64,000 bases of DNA from Eunapius fragilis. Lineage: Eukaryota; Porifera; Demospongiae; Spongillida; Spongillidae. The notes beneath the pieces are model-generated. The model was not told the DNA's origin. It saw nothing but the letters and a program-made list of their open reading frames with translations, and did not search any database. The stretch spans positions 12,884,102 through 12,948,101 of the forward strand of contig OY811972.1 of NCBI GenBank assembly GCA_963681505.1, written 5' to 3'. Of the stretch, positions 44,734-55,426 are shown piece after piece. How positions within the stretch are numbered: the first letter of the stretch is position 1; the number at the start of each line of letters is the position of its first letter. The translations under genes were made by a program, and so were the position numbers.

Positions 44734-47413
44734 CAGGGACAATTATAACTTTTTGGGGATGGCCTGACAAAATGTCAAGGGGTAGATGTGTTTGCCCAGA
44801 CATGTTTCAAAAATGGCCAGACAAATTTTTTTTAGTACGTGGACACAAAACATGATCAACTCACTAAATTACTGTGATATACATAGAAAATACATGTACT
44901 TGTACTTATTAGTGACTTGTAATTGAGTTCCAAATCAAATGCATGCATCTAAGTGTCTGGAAACAACTGGTCCCAATCATCAAGGGCAAATGTAGCTAAT
45001 GCTTCTGAGTTGCTGTCTTCCTCAGTGGTAGCACTGCTGCCTGCTCGTGGGGTGTACTCATTTCTTTCTGTCTGGTTTACTCTGCGCCCACCAAAGCAGC
45101 TACTCCACCACAACTTAATGGCAGCATCAGCGTTGAAATCAGACATAGGAGGACCTTCAATGCTGATCTCTAAAAGATCATGTAGAGTACTTGTTTGGAG
45201 GTTCGTCCTGCATTTGGTCTTAACCACCCTCAACAAAGAGAACATTTGCTCAACACGACAGGTAGTAAACGGTAAGCTGAAGACTAGCTCACATAAGAGA
45301 AGGATGTTAGGCCACCTACCGGAGTTAGGGCATGTATGGAGCTTATACCATATTCGCCTGTAGCTTTCTGTGGCTAATGACAGATACTTCCTTGCATAGT
45401 CCACAACCTCTTCTATCTCATCCTGGACTGAAACTGCATTCATCCCCTTAGCTTCCAAAGGTGCAAGAAAAGATGAGATAATATGATCAACTGCACTTCT
45501 GATTTCTATCAAGCCATCATTACTGTCTCCATTCCCATCAGATCCTCCACTTGATTCTCTTGAGATCCAATGCTGGGTTTCTAGAAAAACCAGAATTGAC
45601 CTCAAGAGTTTCATATCTGACCATTCCAGCCGATCCTTGATGTTTTCTTCTACTCTGTGAAGATCAGCTAGCACGTGAACTGAGCACTGCTGTACACATT
45701 GATTGATGTCTCCAACAGGAACACCTTGATACTCCATCACACCATCAATCTCTTTCACTCGCGTTTGGATAAGCTGAACAGTTGGCCACTGACAGGGCTC
45801 CTTTTCCAGCAATGAAATCAAGGCCTTCAATGAGTTCAGAGTACTCTCAATGCTCATTACTACATCAACTTCATTGCCTTGCAGCACCGAGCTCAAAATA
45901 GATAACGGCTTTAAAGCATCAAAAAACATGCCGCAACTGATCAGCATTTTGGGTGACTTCCAGATCTTGAGGTACCCCCTTAATTTAGCTTTGTCTGCAG
46001 CTTTAACGGAATTGTCATTTATCAATGCAGTTAGATGCAAAATGTATGCACCATATCGCTCTACTACTCGCTGCATTGCGTTCCGCTTGTGAGTGATCCA
46101 CCTTGTTCCCTGGCATCGTATGGGAAGATAACCACCACCTTTTCCTAGCTCAAACACACCCTTCAGCTCTTCTACAATGGTTGTCAGCTCTCTGGACTTT
46201 TTGGGGGACTTTTCATACAGATAATACAAACGGAGAAGCATTTCCTGTACTGCTAAAAATGTTGCACTCACAAAAGAATCCTTGCAGGCTAGTTCCAATC
46301 GATGACTGAAACACCATGACCAAAAAAGCCAAGGAAGAGCACGCTGCATCTGTCCCCTCACTCCATTGTGCTCAGCTACATTGACTGAGGCACCATCAGA
46401 ACTAGCTCCTATCAGTACTGGCATCCTGTCAACTCCAAGTACACTATCCCTGTCTAGGATACTTTTGACACCAAGTAACTCCAGGGATGCTCCAAAACAT
46501 AGCAGCAGACCATTAGCATCACACTTCTCAGGACTGTGGACCGACCAATAACGAGTACAAGATGTGATTTCCTGAGCAACTTCATTTTTGTAGCAGTAAA
46601 CCATAGCCACAATCTCCTCCTCTTTGTTGCCCAAGTCTGTTGTACCATCCATCAAAATACTGAAGAAATGACTACACTTCTTCAGTTTACCAACAAAACA
46701 ATTTCTTTGGCATGCTGCAATAAATCCAGTAAAACTTTTGGCGGAATCAGGCGTTCTATATGCAGGGCCCATATCTACGTTGTGGCGATCCTCCAATTCC
46801 AAAACAGACGGATACTTCGAGAAAGGAATATTCTCTTTTGCCATCATGTAACACACATCAAATTTCCGCCTCATCCGTGCTTGAGTTGTGGCATCCAGAG
46901 TTGCCAAAGATTGGCCTATGGTAGAATTAGCAAAAAGAGACTCACCTTTAGCTTTTGCGCTAGCGCTCTTCAAACGCCCCATTGCTACCTTATGTACCTC
47001 GCTATTTGCATGTTCCAATACGACAGATATTTTAAGATTAGAAGTACCCGTAATCCAGTTCATCTGGAAGTTTCGCATAGATATGATGTTGTCCTTGAAG
47101 CGCTTACATACATCGCAAAACAAAATAGCTACGTGTATATTGTCGCGTTCCAGTTCGCAGCGAAGCCAGACAAGCGTTTGGTGGTCGCGATTATTACCTT
47201 GTTGCCATTTATCGAACGTCGCTTTCGTTACCTGTCGCTTACATGTAGATACCGATGTTTTTTTACAGCTAGGACCAGGGCTTTCACTGACAGCATCAAA
47301 ATCGCTAACACGTTTTTGTCCGGCCATTTTGTCCGGATGGTTAATTAACCACCGGACAATGGACTACATTAGGCGGACAAATGTCCGGTGTCCGGCCGTT
47401 ATAATTGTCCCTG
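44734..47413 (-). mobile_element. Complete hAT transposon, 2680 bp
   Basis: The terminal inverted repeat CAGGGACAATTATAAC is perfect over 16 bp at both ends. CCCTG directly flanks both sides (44729-44733 and 47414-47418); in an empty minisatellite unit CCCTG occurs once, so the target duplication is 5 bp rather than the 8 bp typical of hAT. Subterminal TGTCCGG/CCGGACA words cluster within 90 bp of the right end and degenerate forms lie near the left end; they may be transposase binding sites. Confidence 0.9.
44949..47327 (-). CDS. hAT-superfamily transposase (ZNF862/KIAA1586-like lineage)
   Basis: An intact intronless frame of 792 codons starts 86 bp inside the right terminal repeat. N-terminus: basic segment, then a TTF/BED-like zinc finger (CDVCKRF at about residue 72 and HANSEVH about 110). 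Catalytic core: LMDGTTD (first Asp, about residue 238), GASSDGASVN (second Asp, about 312) and WCFSHRLELACKD (CxxH motif). C-terminus: the hAT dimerisation region SLPFTTCRVEQMFSLLR, whose Glu is the third catalytic residue. The last 60 residues are acidic. The length fits autonomous hAT transposases. Together with perfect termini the copy looks potentially active. A domesticated relative is unlikely because the termini and target duplication are intact. Confidence 0.9.
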   Translation of the reverse strand: MAGQKRVSDFDAVSESPGPSCKKTSVSTCKRQVTKATFDKWQQGNNRDHQTLVWLRCELERDNIHVAILFCDVCKRFKDNIISMRNFQMNWITGTSNLKISVVLEHANSEVHKVAMGRLKSASAKAKGESLFANSTIGQSLATLDATTQARMRRKFDVCYMMAKENIPFSKYPSVLELEDRHNVDMGPAYRTPDSAKSFTGFIAACQRNCFVGKLKKCSHFFSILMDGTTDLGNKEEEIVAMVYCYKNEVAQEITSCTRYWSVHSPEKCDANGLLLCFGASLELLGVKSILDRDSVLGVDRMPVLIGASSDGASVNVAEHNGVRGQMQRALPWLFWSWCFSHRLELACKDSFVSATFLAVQEMLLRLYYLYEKSPKKSRELTTIVEELKGVFELGKGGGYLPIRCQGTRWITHKRNAMQRVVERYGAYILHLTALINDNSVKAADKAKLRGYLKIWKSPKMLISCGMFFDALKPLSILSSVLQGNEVDVVMSIESTLNSLKALISLLEKEPCQWPTVQLIQTRVKEIDGVMEYQGVPVGDINQCVQQCSVHVLADLHRVEENIKDRLEWSDMKLLRSILVFLETQHWISRESSGGSDGNGDSNDGLIEIRSAVDHIISSFLAPLEAKGMNAVSVQDEIEEVVDYARKYLSLATESYRRIWYKLHTCPNSGRWPNILLLCELVFSLPFTTCRVEQMFSLLRVVKTKCRTNLQTSTLHDLLEISIEGPPMSDFNADAAIKLWWSSCFGGRRVNQTERNEYTPRAGSSATTEEDSNSEALATFALDDWDQLFPDT

Positions 47414-48214
47414 CCCTGTCACTATGTACACTGTGTTGAGGTGTCTCTGTGTATACCCTGTCACTATGTACACTGTTTTGAGGTGTCTCTGTGTATACCC
47501 TCTATGTACACTGTGTGCAGGTTTCACTGTACACCCTGTCACTATGTACACTGTGTTGAGGTGTCTCTGTGTATACCCTGTCACTACGTACACTGTGTTG
47601 AGGTGTATACCCTGTCACTACATGCATGTACACTGTGTTGAGGTGTCTCTGTGTATACCCTGTCACTATGTACACTGTGTTGAGGTGTATACCCTGTCAC
47701 TACATGCATGTACACTGTGTTGAGGTGTCTCTGTGTTCACCTTGTCACTATGTACACTGTGTTGATGTGTCTCTGTGTATACACTGTGTTCAGGTTTCAC
47801 TGTGTATACCCTGTCACTATGTACACTGTGTTGAGGTGTCTGTATACCCTGTCACTATGTACACAGAGACACCTGAACACAGTGTACATAGTGACAGGGT
47901 GTACAGTGAAACCTGAACACAGTGTACATGTAACAGGGTATACACAGAGACACCTCAACGCAGTGTACATAGTGACAGGGTATACAGACACCTCAACACA
48001 GTGTACATGTGACAGGGTATACACAGAGACACCTCAACACAGTGTACATAGTGACAGGGTATACACAGTGAAACCTGAACATTCACAGTGTACATAGTGA
48101 TGGGGTATACACAGAGACACCTCAACACAGTGTACATAGTGACAGGGTATACACAGAGACACCTCAACACAGTGTACATAGTGACAGGGTATACACAGAG
48201 ACACCTCAACACAG
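47414..48214. repeat. 42-bp minisatellite with an orientation switch at about 47861
   Basis: Left of 47861 the unit reads CTGTGTTGAGGTGTCTCTGT...GTCACTATGTACA; right of it all units are reverse complements. About 10 units lie on the left and 8 on the right, with variants of 37-58 bp. The switch point is the dyad axis of the giant foldback. The 42-bp period keeps one frame open (VLRCLCVYPVTMYT), which is not evidence for a gene. Confidence 0.9.
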
Positions 48215-48419
48215 ATAAAGCACCTTGCCATTCACCTAAACATTAAACCAAGTTTTATACATCTACATAAACAAACACTAAAAGTACAAGTTTGGACCTT
48301 TGTGGCCTGGGTAGCCCCGCTGTTAGGGAGTTAAATCGATAGATGATGAACAGAACTGGAACCTATTTTTTTAAACATCTGGTTACATATGTCTAGTGTT
48401 GCCATGTGCACTTAATACA

Positions 48420-48465
48420 CAAACACACACACACACACACACACACATACACACACATGCACATA

Positions 48466-48528
<63 letters not shown>
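48420..48528. repeat. (CA)n microsatellite in the right arm
   Basis: A long CA tract; its mirror in the left arm (44400-44458) is a shorter interrupted GT tract. Similar tracts are at 48706-48766, 48977-49030 and 51104-51155. Confidence 0.9.
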
Positions 48529-48717
48529 ATGCCATGACCCTACAGCAGGGCTGGCATGCCAAACATGAACCTGTTCAATGACACCAATTTTCCACTTGTT
48601 GCTAAGGTACAGAGGCATCTCCTAAAAGCTGCCTCAGAAATCTAAATTCCATTTACCCATCTTTTATACATTTGTATGTATGTATGTATGTGCTTTGTAC
48701 GTGTTGTGTGTGTGTGT

Positions 48718-48767
<50 letters not shown>

Positions 48768-48890
48768 ATTGGTAGAACTCATGGGTAATGGTGTGAATAC
48801 TATTACCACTCAATCCAATACAAACTTTACAGAGGCCCAGTCCAGCCACTATCAGTAGTGATAGGTTAGCAATGATATTCACTGCCAGAC

Positions 48891-48990
48891 ATGCAAGGCT
48901 TCCAACCCATACATGTACATGTAAGCCCTTTTCCAGAGTACATGTATCAATCACACCACACAGGTTCACACATACGCACACACACACACA

Positions 48991-49034
<44 letters not shown>

Positions 49035-50250
49035 CACACACAAGCACATACAAAATCAATCTCTAAATGACATCTGGAAATTCCATTAGCTACGTGTAAG
49101 GAGGTGAAGCAGATCAAGGCCAGTCTATAGCCGATGCCTCTGTCCATAGAACTCAGCAACAAGTGGAAACACTCACCCCAGATCATAATAATTGGTGTCA
49201 TACAACAGGCATATTTTTGATCTTTGTGGCCTGGGCAGCCATGCTGTGTATAGTGTTATGGGTTTGGATAGGTGGTGGACAGGCCTAGAGCCATGAGCCT
49301 TACCAAAGGTTCTAGCAATACACTGAGGTGAGCTTAAGTGATGGAAATCACTGAGCCCAATGTGATAAGCAGGCTTATCATAATGGTGGGGGTAGTCAAC
49401 CCCTATGGCATGAGATGAGTCCACACAGACATGGATGGGTCAAGATGAAGGGCAATTAATGGAATCACAGAAAGCCAGCTCAGAAACTATCTCACCATAG
49501 CATCGGAGATTCTTCTTAGCCTGGATACATGTCTTGTATATTGAAAACCTCAACGGCTAAGGGTGATGGTGCATGGTTGTGCACCAAACCTAGCTGCTGG
49601 TGCTACTCAACTTGACAAGTTAGTACATAGAATCATGGGACATGAGCATCTAGTGAAGGCCATGGGTACATCAGTGGAAGCCAAACAGGAGCAGAAGAAG
49701 AAAAAAAAAATCAAAATTGCATATGAGGTAAATTAAGGACCAACAGGCTCTAATGGTGGAGGTACAAGTGTGAGTGTACCAAGCAGAATGGAGAGTGGGT
49801 GGTTTGCACTTGTGTATGTGTGTGTGTTTGTTTGTTTGTGTGAGTGGGTGTGTTTGTGCATGCATGCCTGTGTGCATAAGTGTGTATTCTTGTAGTGCAG
49901 TCTCACATCTAGTAAGTGTGCTCATAGCAACAAGAGACAACAGGGAAATTAGATAATAATTTTACAAAGCAGAGGCCAGTTCTGTGTATGTGTGTGTGTG
50001 CATGTGTGTGTGTGTGTGATGAATGACTGCCAAAGCCATTTTAATGTGTACATATGCACACGTTTGTGATTGAAGCATGACTCCTGTGTGTGTGTACGTG
50101 AATGTGCGTGCATGTGCATGTGGGTTTGTGTGCATGCGTGTGTGTGCATGTGCATGCATATGTTTAAAAGTGCAAAAGGCAACAAGAAGACCTGTTGGTA
50201 ATTACCAGAGCAAGGAAACACAAATTTACACAAATAATAAACATGTGACT
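48891..50250. other. Segment present only in the right arm of the giant foldback
   Basis: Arm homology stops at CACTGCCAGA (48890) and resumes at about 50255. The extra DNA includes sequence (GCAACAAGTGGAAA, ATTGGTGTCAT, TTTGTGGCCTGGGCAGCC at 49150-49240) similar to another part of the same arm, so it may be ancestral DNA deleted from the left arm rather than a foreign insertion. No coding frame. Confidence 0.6.
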
Positions 50251-51123
50251 GCAGTTGCAAGTGTATGCTAGTGCTTGTGTGTGGTGTGATGTGTGTGCAT
50301 GCATAAACATGCACATTAATACACAAGACAATTTAGACAAAGGTACGGCTCCAATAGAAAAAATATGTGATGAATACATGTAGGATGGCAGCTAAAAACA
50401 ATGTTTGTATGTGGGTCGACAATTAGGAAATAAAACAGCAAAGCATTGATGTTAATGTATGAATGACTGACTGCCCATGGTGTGTGTGTACATGTGTGTG
50501 TGTGTGTGTGTGTGTGTGCATGTGTATGTATAAGTGCACATTGCAACACTAAATTCCCAGCTAAATATAAATTCTAGCCTGGAGTATCTTCTGGGAAAAC
50601 CTCACTTTCATTCTACCCTGAGCCTAAATGTCTGGGAAAGCCTTGCCTCATTTAACTCATTCCCTCATACCCCATCTAACATATTGACACCTGGTATGGT
50701 TGCAGGTCACACATGTATGTATAAAGGATGGCAGAGGTGGGCTGCAATCACTCCAGCTAAATGCCAGCTGCGTTGCTTACCATGGCTGTACTTATAAATG
50801 TATTGCTACAGGTGTTATTGTTTATACATCAATGGCAGGTAGCACCCTTTTGGTATCTACCCTGGCCTAACCACCTTACCTTGACCAGTGTCAAGGTGTG
50901 GGCTGACCAAATGGTAACCATGATTCCAGTCACACTCAGGGTAGGGGGACAGCACACCCACTGTCGCCTGACCCCTTTTGGGCAAACAATCAGCTATGCC
51001 AAGCACACCACCAATTGGAAACTAAGCAAGGTGGAGCATTCTGACAGAATTAAATGACACCAAATGCTGTGATCTGAGGTTGTGCATGAATGTGAGTGTG
51101 TGCATGTGTGTGTGTGTGTGTGC

Positions 51124-51154
<31 letters not shown>

Positions 51155-52061
51155 CGACTTATGGATTTTATTTTGTATGGATATTATTTTGTAGAACCAA
51201 ATATAATTGGTTCACCAATGAAGATAAAAGAGGTTTTAGTAGGCCAATGAGAGTACTACATGTTGGTAAATACATGTAGCTACAAGGGGGTGCATGTTTG
51301 ATATATATCTGTATGTGTGCAGAAGTCAAAAAGGAAGGGTGCGTTTCAGATTAAGCTAGCCCTAGGCACCGTGCACTTTCATGCTCTGCAGCGTTGTGCA
51401 CGCATAAATGAAGCAGTTTGACCGAGCCAACAAGCTCGATTTCTACGTGCATGCGCTACAGAGTACGTACCGTGTTGCGCAGGCTGATGGCAGCTGAATC
51501 CACGTATTACGAATCTTTAGCTTCTGCTCACTATGTTGAAGAAGCCAAGAAGGGGAACAGAACCAGACGTTTGCAAGAAGCGAAAACGCCGCGTACTTGT
51601 TGTATATTGTATAGATGGGCGGAGACATAGTTATTGAACAGGAAGTAATTGCATTTCATGTCCTCGTAATAGATAATTGGCGCGAAACGACCGGGAAATA
51701 GGCAATTACTTTGCACAGTTGTATCCCCGTAACGGATAAAGAAAAAATTAACGAACAGAACAAATCAATGGTACAGGATCCCTCTATGTACAAACCAAAC
51801 TAGGAGTGAATTGAATTTTCCTGCTGAAAGATATGGCGGGTTTAAACCCCAAGGGGTATCGGACGTTGTAACACTGGCACGAAGCTAATGCAAGAGCCCA
51901 TAATCGATTTTACCAGAGGGAAATGATGTAGTATGAAGTGTTGAAAATAGGAAGTCAATAGCGTTTACGGTTCGGGAGATGCAGCGATTTCAAAGTGAGT
52001 CATTTTTATAACTTTATAAATATATACGCGATAGGCAATTTTCGCGTGAACTGTCCCATTT

Positions 52062-53290
52062 ACATGTACTATAGGTGTTACAGCAAGATAGATGGGGGAT
52101 CAAGGCAGATATGGAGGCAGCAAGCCAGCCATATAGTTCTTCAGAAGTTTAAGGGCATTCTCCATTTGAAGACCTGTTGAGATATGCATAGGCGTCAATG
52201 GCCGGCTTGAGCATGCCATGAAGTTTAGCCCTTCCCACTATGTGTTCTGCTGTTAGCTGATATGGCTTCAATGATAGTGTAAAGATGTTGGTCCAATATC
52301 AAGGTAAATGAATGCTGCATTGAGTTGAATGTATTAGTCATGTTTCTTTATCTACTCTTTAGAGATGTGCGTCAGTGTCGTCTGTCAGTTGCAAAAATGG
52401 TGGTTATGAGCCTCTACCAACATCAGAAAAAATAGCAGCTGTATTGGAACACTACCAAGATACAGCAGTGGGTCCTACAGCTGCCAGTCTGCCTCAATGC
52501 ATATGAGCAATCAGCTACCATGGGAGAGTCACTCCTAGGGGAACTACCAGCGCCCATATTACATTGTTTCTCCATACACCAGTCACTTGTCAATTGGTAC
52601 ACAATGAAGCTACAAGCTGTAAAAAAAAAAAGGTAATGGTTGTGTACAGGTGACATTCACTGAGCCTCTACCAACACCAGGTTAAAGTGCTTTGAAAGGA
52701 AAATAAAAGCTTAATGGAACATCAGTAAGATACTGCATTCATCCCTTTGATGTGACGTAAGTTTCTTGTAACAGGTGGGGCGAAGAAAGTGTCTGTATAT
52801 GGGCTTGTAGAGTGTGTACCAGGTACATGTACAGTCATAACTTTGTAGATTGCATCCTATCAGTAATTGCATGTTTGTATTCATTGCTTCTTTGAACAAT
52901 CATATCTGTGACCAAACATGTATTTAGGTCTGCTGGTGTTGATATGGCTTCTGTTTACCTGAACATAGGTATCTACACTCAACAAAAGCAATTTATTTGC
53001 TCATGTATACATGTAACTTTACAATGTTGCTGCAGTGTATGACTGTTTAGTTTACATGTAGGTTAAGTTAAGGCAAATGCGCGCGCACAAGGGCGCCCCG
53101 CGCTTTTCAAACCGCAATGTAATTTGTAACAAGCACCACAATTATGAATATTTAAGCACATGAAATACATTATCGAAGGATATAAAAAATACACCAAGTC
53201 TAGCATGATGATACAGCTGGGTCTATGGTGCAGGAAAGCTCCGATGCAGGCAAAATTGAGTCGTGGTTTATTAGAATGCTAGCAATTGAA
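52062..53290. repeat. Dispersed noncoding repeat, continuation of 40557-42350
   Basis: Begins with the same GGTGTTACAGCAAG...CATTTGAAGACCTGTTGAG segment as 41464-41575, and contains two copies of the GCCTCTACCAACA segment (52410, 52665). It grades into unique DNA with a GC-rich patch at about 53080-53110. Confidence 0.55.
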
Positions 53291-55190
53291 ACCAAGCTCA
53301 GTATTCAGCCCTACTGCATTACATACTGCCTAAACCTAAACAGCTTCGTCGGCACCCCCGTCCTGTTCATGTTGAGGCGGTAATTGCAAAAATCACTTGC
53401 ATTTGATGCTGGAGAAATTGCGCTGTGACTTTAGCTCTTATCGGTGCTTGTCCAACCTATATTCAATCCTATACTGCTCTACATACTTAAACGGTACAGC
53501 TGTCGACCACCCCCTCTGTGTTTATGTTAAGGCACTACACTTGCAACAACAAAAAACAAAAGCCTAGTTTTATTTGGGGAGAAATTTTTGTTGCATATCA
53601 ATTATCCAACCTATATACTGCCTAAACTAACCGGTTGTGGTCGACCAGCCCCACCCTAGCTGTTTATTTTAAGCCAGCACTTACTTTAATGCAGGCGATG
53701 TGGCTTTGGTTGTTAGGAGTGCTTATTCAACCTATTAGACCCTGTACTGCCTAAACCTAAACGGTGCCCCCACCCTGTTTATGTTAAGGCAGTATCTGAA
53801 AAAAAAAAACACTTACTTTAATGCAGGAGTAATTGCCCTGTGGCAAAATCAATAGTGCTTGTCCAATTAATCTATTCAATCCTATACTGCTCTACTTACT
53901 GCCTAAACTTAAACAGTGCAGCGGTCAACAACCCCCGCACCCTGTTTATGCTACGGCATTATACTTGCAACAACAAAAAAAAACAAAGGAATTGTTTTAT
54001 TTGGGAGAAATTGCGCTGTGGCTTTTGTTGTAAGCAGTGCTTATCCATGATCCAACCTATATTACTGCCTATATATGACTAAAAAGGTTGCGGTCGACCA
54101 GCCCCACCCTTTAGCTGTTTATATTAAGGCAGTACTGCAAATAATACTTTAATGCAGGTGATGTGGCTTTCGTTGTTAGGAGTGCTTATCCAACCTATTC
54201 GACCCTGTACTGCCTAAACCTAAACGGTGCCCAGCCCTGTTTCCGTTAAGGCAGTATCTGGAAAAGAAAAACACTTACTTTAATGCAGGAGTAAGGGCCC
54301 TGTGACTTAGTTCTTGTCCAATTAACCTATTCGGTCCGATACTGCTCTACTTAATGCCTAAACTTAAACGGTACAGCGGTCGACAACCCCCGCGCCCTGT
54401 TTATGTTAAGGCAATATACTTGCAACAACAAAAAACAAAGGCCTTGTTTTATTGTGGGAGAAACGCACTATGGCTTTTGTTGTAAGCAGTGCATGTCCAT
54501 GATCCAACCTATATATTACTAAAATGGTTGTGGTCGACCAGCCCCACCCTAGCTGTTTATATAAAGGCAGTACTGCAAATAATACTTACTTTAATGCAGG
54601 CGATGTGACTTTCGTTGTTAGGAATGCTTATTCAACTTATTAGACCCTGTACTGCCTAAACCTAAACGGTGCCTCCGCCCTATTTATGTTAAGGCACTAT
54701 ACTTGCAACAACCTAAAACAAAGGCCTTGTTTTATTAGATAGAAATTGCGCTGTGGCTTTTGTTTTAAGCAGTGCTTATCAATGATCCAACCTATATTAC
54801 TGCCTTAACTAAAACGGTTGTGGTCGACCAGCCCCACCCTAGCTGTTTATATTAAGGCAGTACTTGCAAATAACACTTTAATGCAGGCGATGTGGCTTTC
54901 GTTGTTAGGAATGCTTATTCAACCTATTCGACCATGTGCTGCCTAAACCTAATCGGTGCCCCGCTCTGTTTATGTTAAGGCAGTACCTGAAAAAAAAACA
55001 TACTTTAATGCGTGAAAAGTTGCCCTGTAACTACATAGTTCTTACACTGTACGAGTGCTTGTCCAATTAACCTATTCGATCCTATACTGCTCTACATACT
55101 GCTTAAACTTAAGCAGTACAGCAGTCGACCACCCCCACCATGTTTATGTACTTGGGGGAAATAAAAAACAAATGCCTTACTTAATGTGGT
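53291..55190 (+). repeat. Satellite array, three-unit higher-order repeat (left block)
   Basis: Units of about 135-165 bp carry the core CTGCCTAAACCTAAACGGT. Three types alternate in fixed order: A (TACAGCGGTCGAC), B (GTTGTGGTCGACCAGCCCCA) and C (GGTGCCCCCGCCC). A-B-C starts are seen at about 53476/53610/53747, 53899/54066/54210 and 54353/54510/54652, a period of about 440-450 bp. After 54652 one unit is a C/A hybrid. No coding capacity. Confidence 0.9.
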
Positions 55191-55426
55191 GCTGTGAATG
55201 GTTGTTTTAATGCTGTTTATTAATTGTCTGCTTGTGTATATAGAGTTTGAAATACAATACCCACTGCAAATACATGTACATGTAAAACGTTAGGAATTGA
55301 AGTCACTGAGCTGGCTACCAGTTTATGACACAGAAATTAAAATTTTACTGATCCTGATGCATTGTAGCAGCAAAGTGAAAAGAAAATATGAACAGTGGAG
55401 ATAGAGAGAAAGGATTAAAAAAATAG
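55191..55426. other. Junction of satellite and gene cluster
   Basis: Unique AT-rich DNA between the end of the satellite and the stop codon of the first minus-strand gene. No inverted terminal repeat matching the other side (61.3-61.6 kb) could be found by eye. Confidence 0.4.

Larger units (their letters stand above)
42355..52057. mobile_element. Giant foldback element, about 9.7 kb
   Basis: The left end GGGACAGTTCACGCAAAAAT (42355) and the right end (complement, ending 52057) are terminal inverted repeats, and the homology continues inward through both arms to an axis near 47861 inside a 42-bp minisatellite. ATTT flanks both ends (42351-42354 and 52058-52061), a possible 4-bp target duplication; removing the element joins flanks that match the uninterrupted copy at about 41450. 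The arms differ by one hAT insertion (44734-47413, left), by an extra segment of about 1.36 kb in the right arm (48891-50250), and by microsatellite lengths. Over one 70-codon stretch the arms differ by a single residue. No transposase of its own is visible. Confidence 0.8.

Noticed and set aside
46536-47439. Plus-strand frames of 180-270 codons across the hAT transposase
   Set aside because: They are shadows of the intact minus-strand transposase.
47405-48231. Long open frames of Val/Leu/Cys/Tyr repeats and a CRISPR-like look of regularly spaced 42-bp units
   Set aside because: The 42-bp period is a multiple of three, so any frame stays open. Units are contiguous with no variable spacers and no cas genes, and the genome is eukaryotic. 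It is a minisatellite.
43703-50549. His/Thr- and Val/Cys-rich open frames across CA/GT tracts
   Set aside because: They are translations of dinucleotide repeats and mirror each other in both arms of the foldback.
42355-52057. Maverick/Polinton identity for the long inverted-repeat element
   Set aside because: No DNA polymerase B, integrase, ATPase or capsid-like frame lies inside; the only gene is a separately inserted hAT transposase.
42355-52057. Assembly foldback artefact as the explanation for the giant palindrome
   Set aside because: The arms differ by substitutions, by a clean hAT insertion and by a 1.36-kb segment, which an artefactual mirror copy would not show. Raw reads should still be checked.
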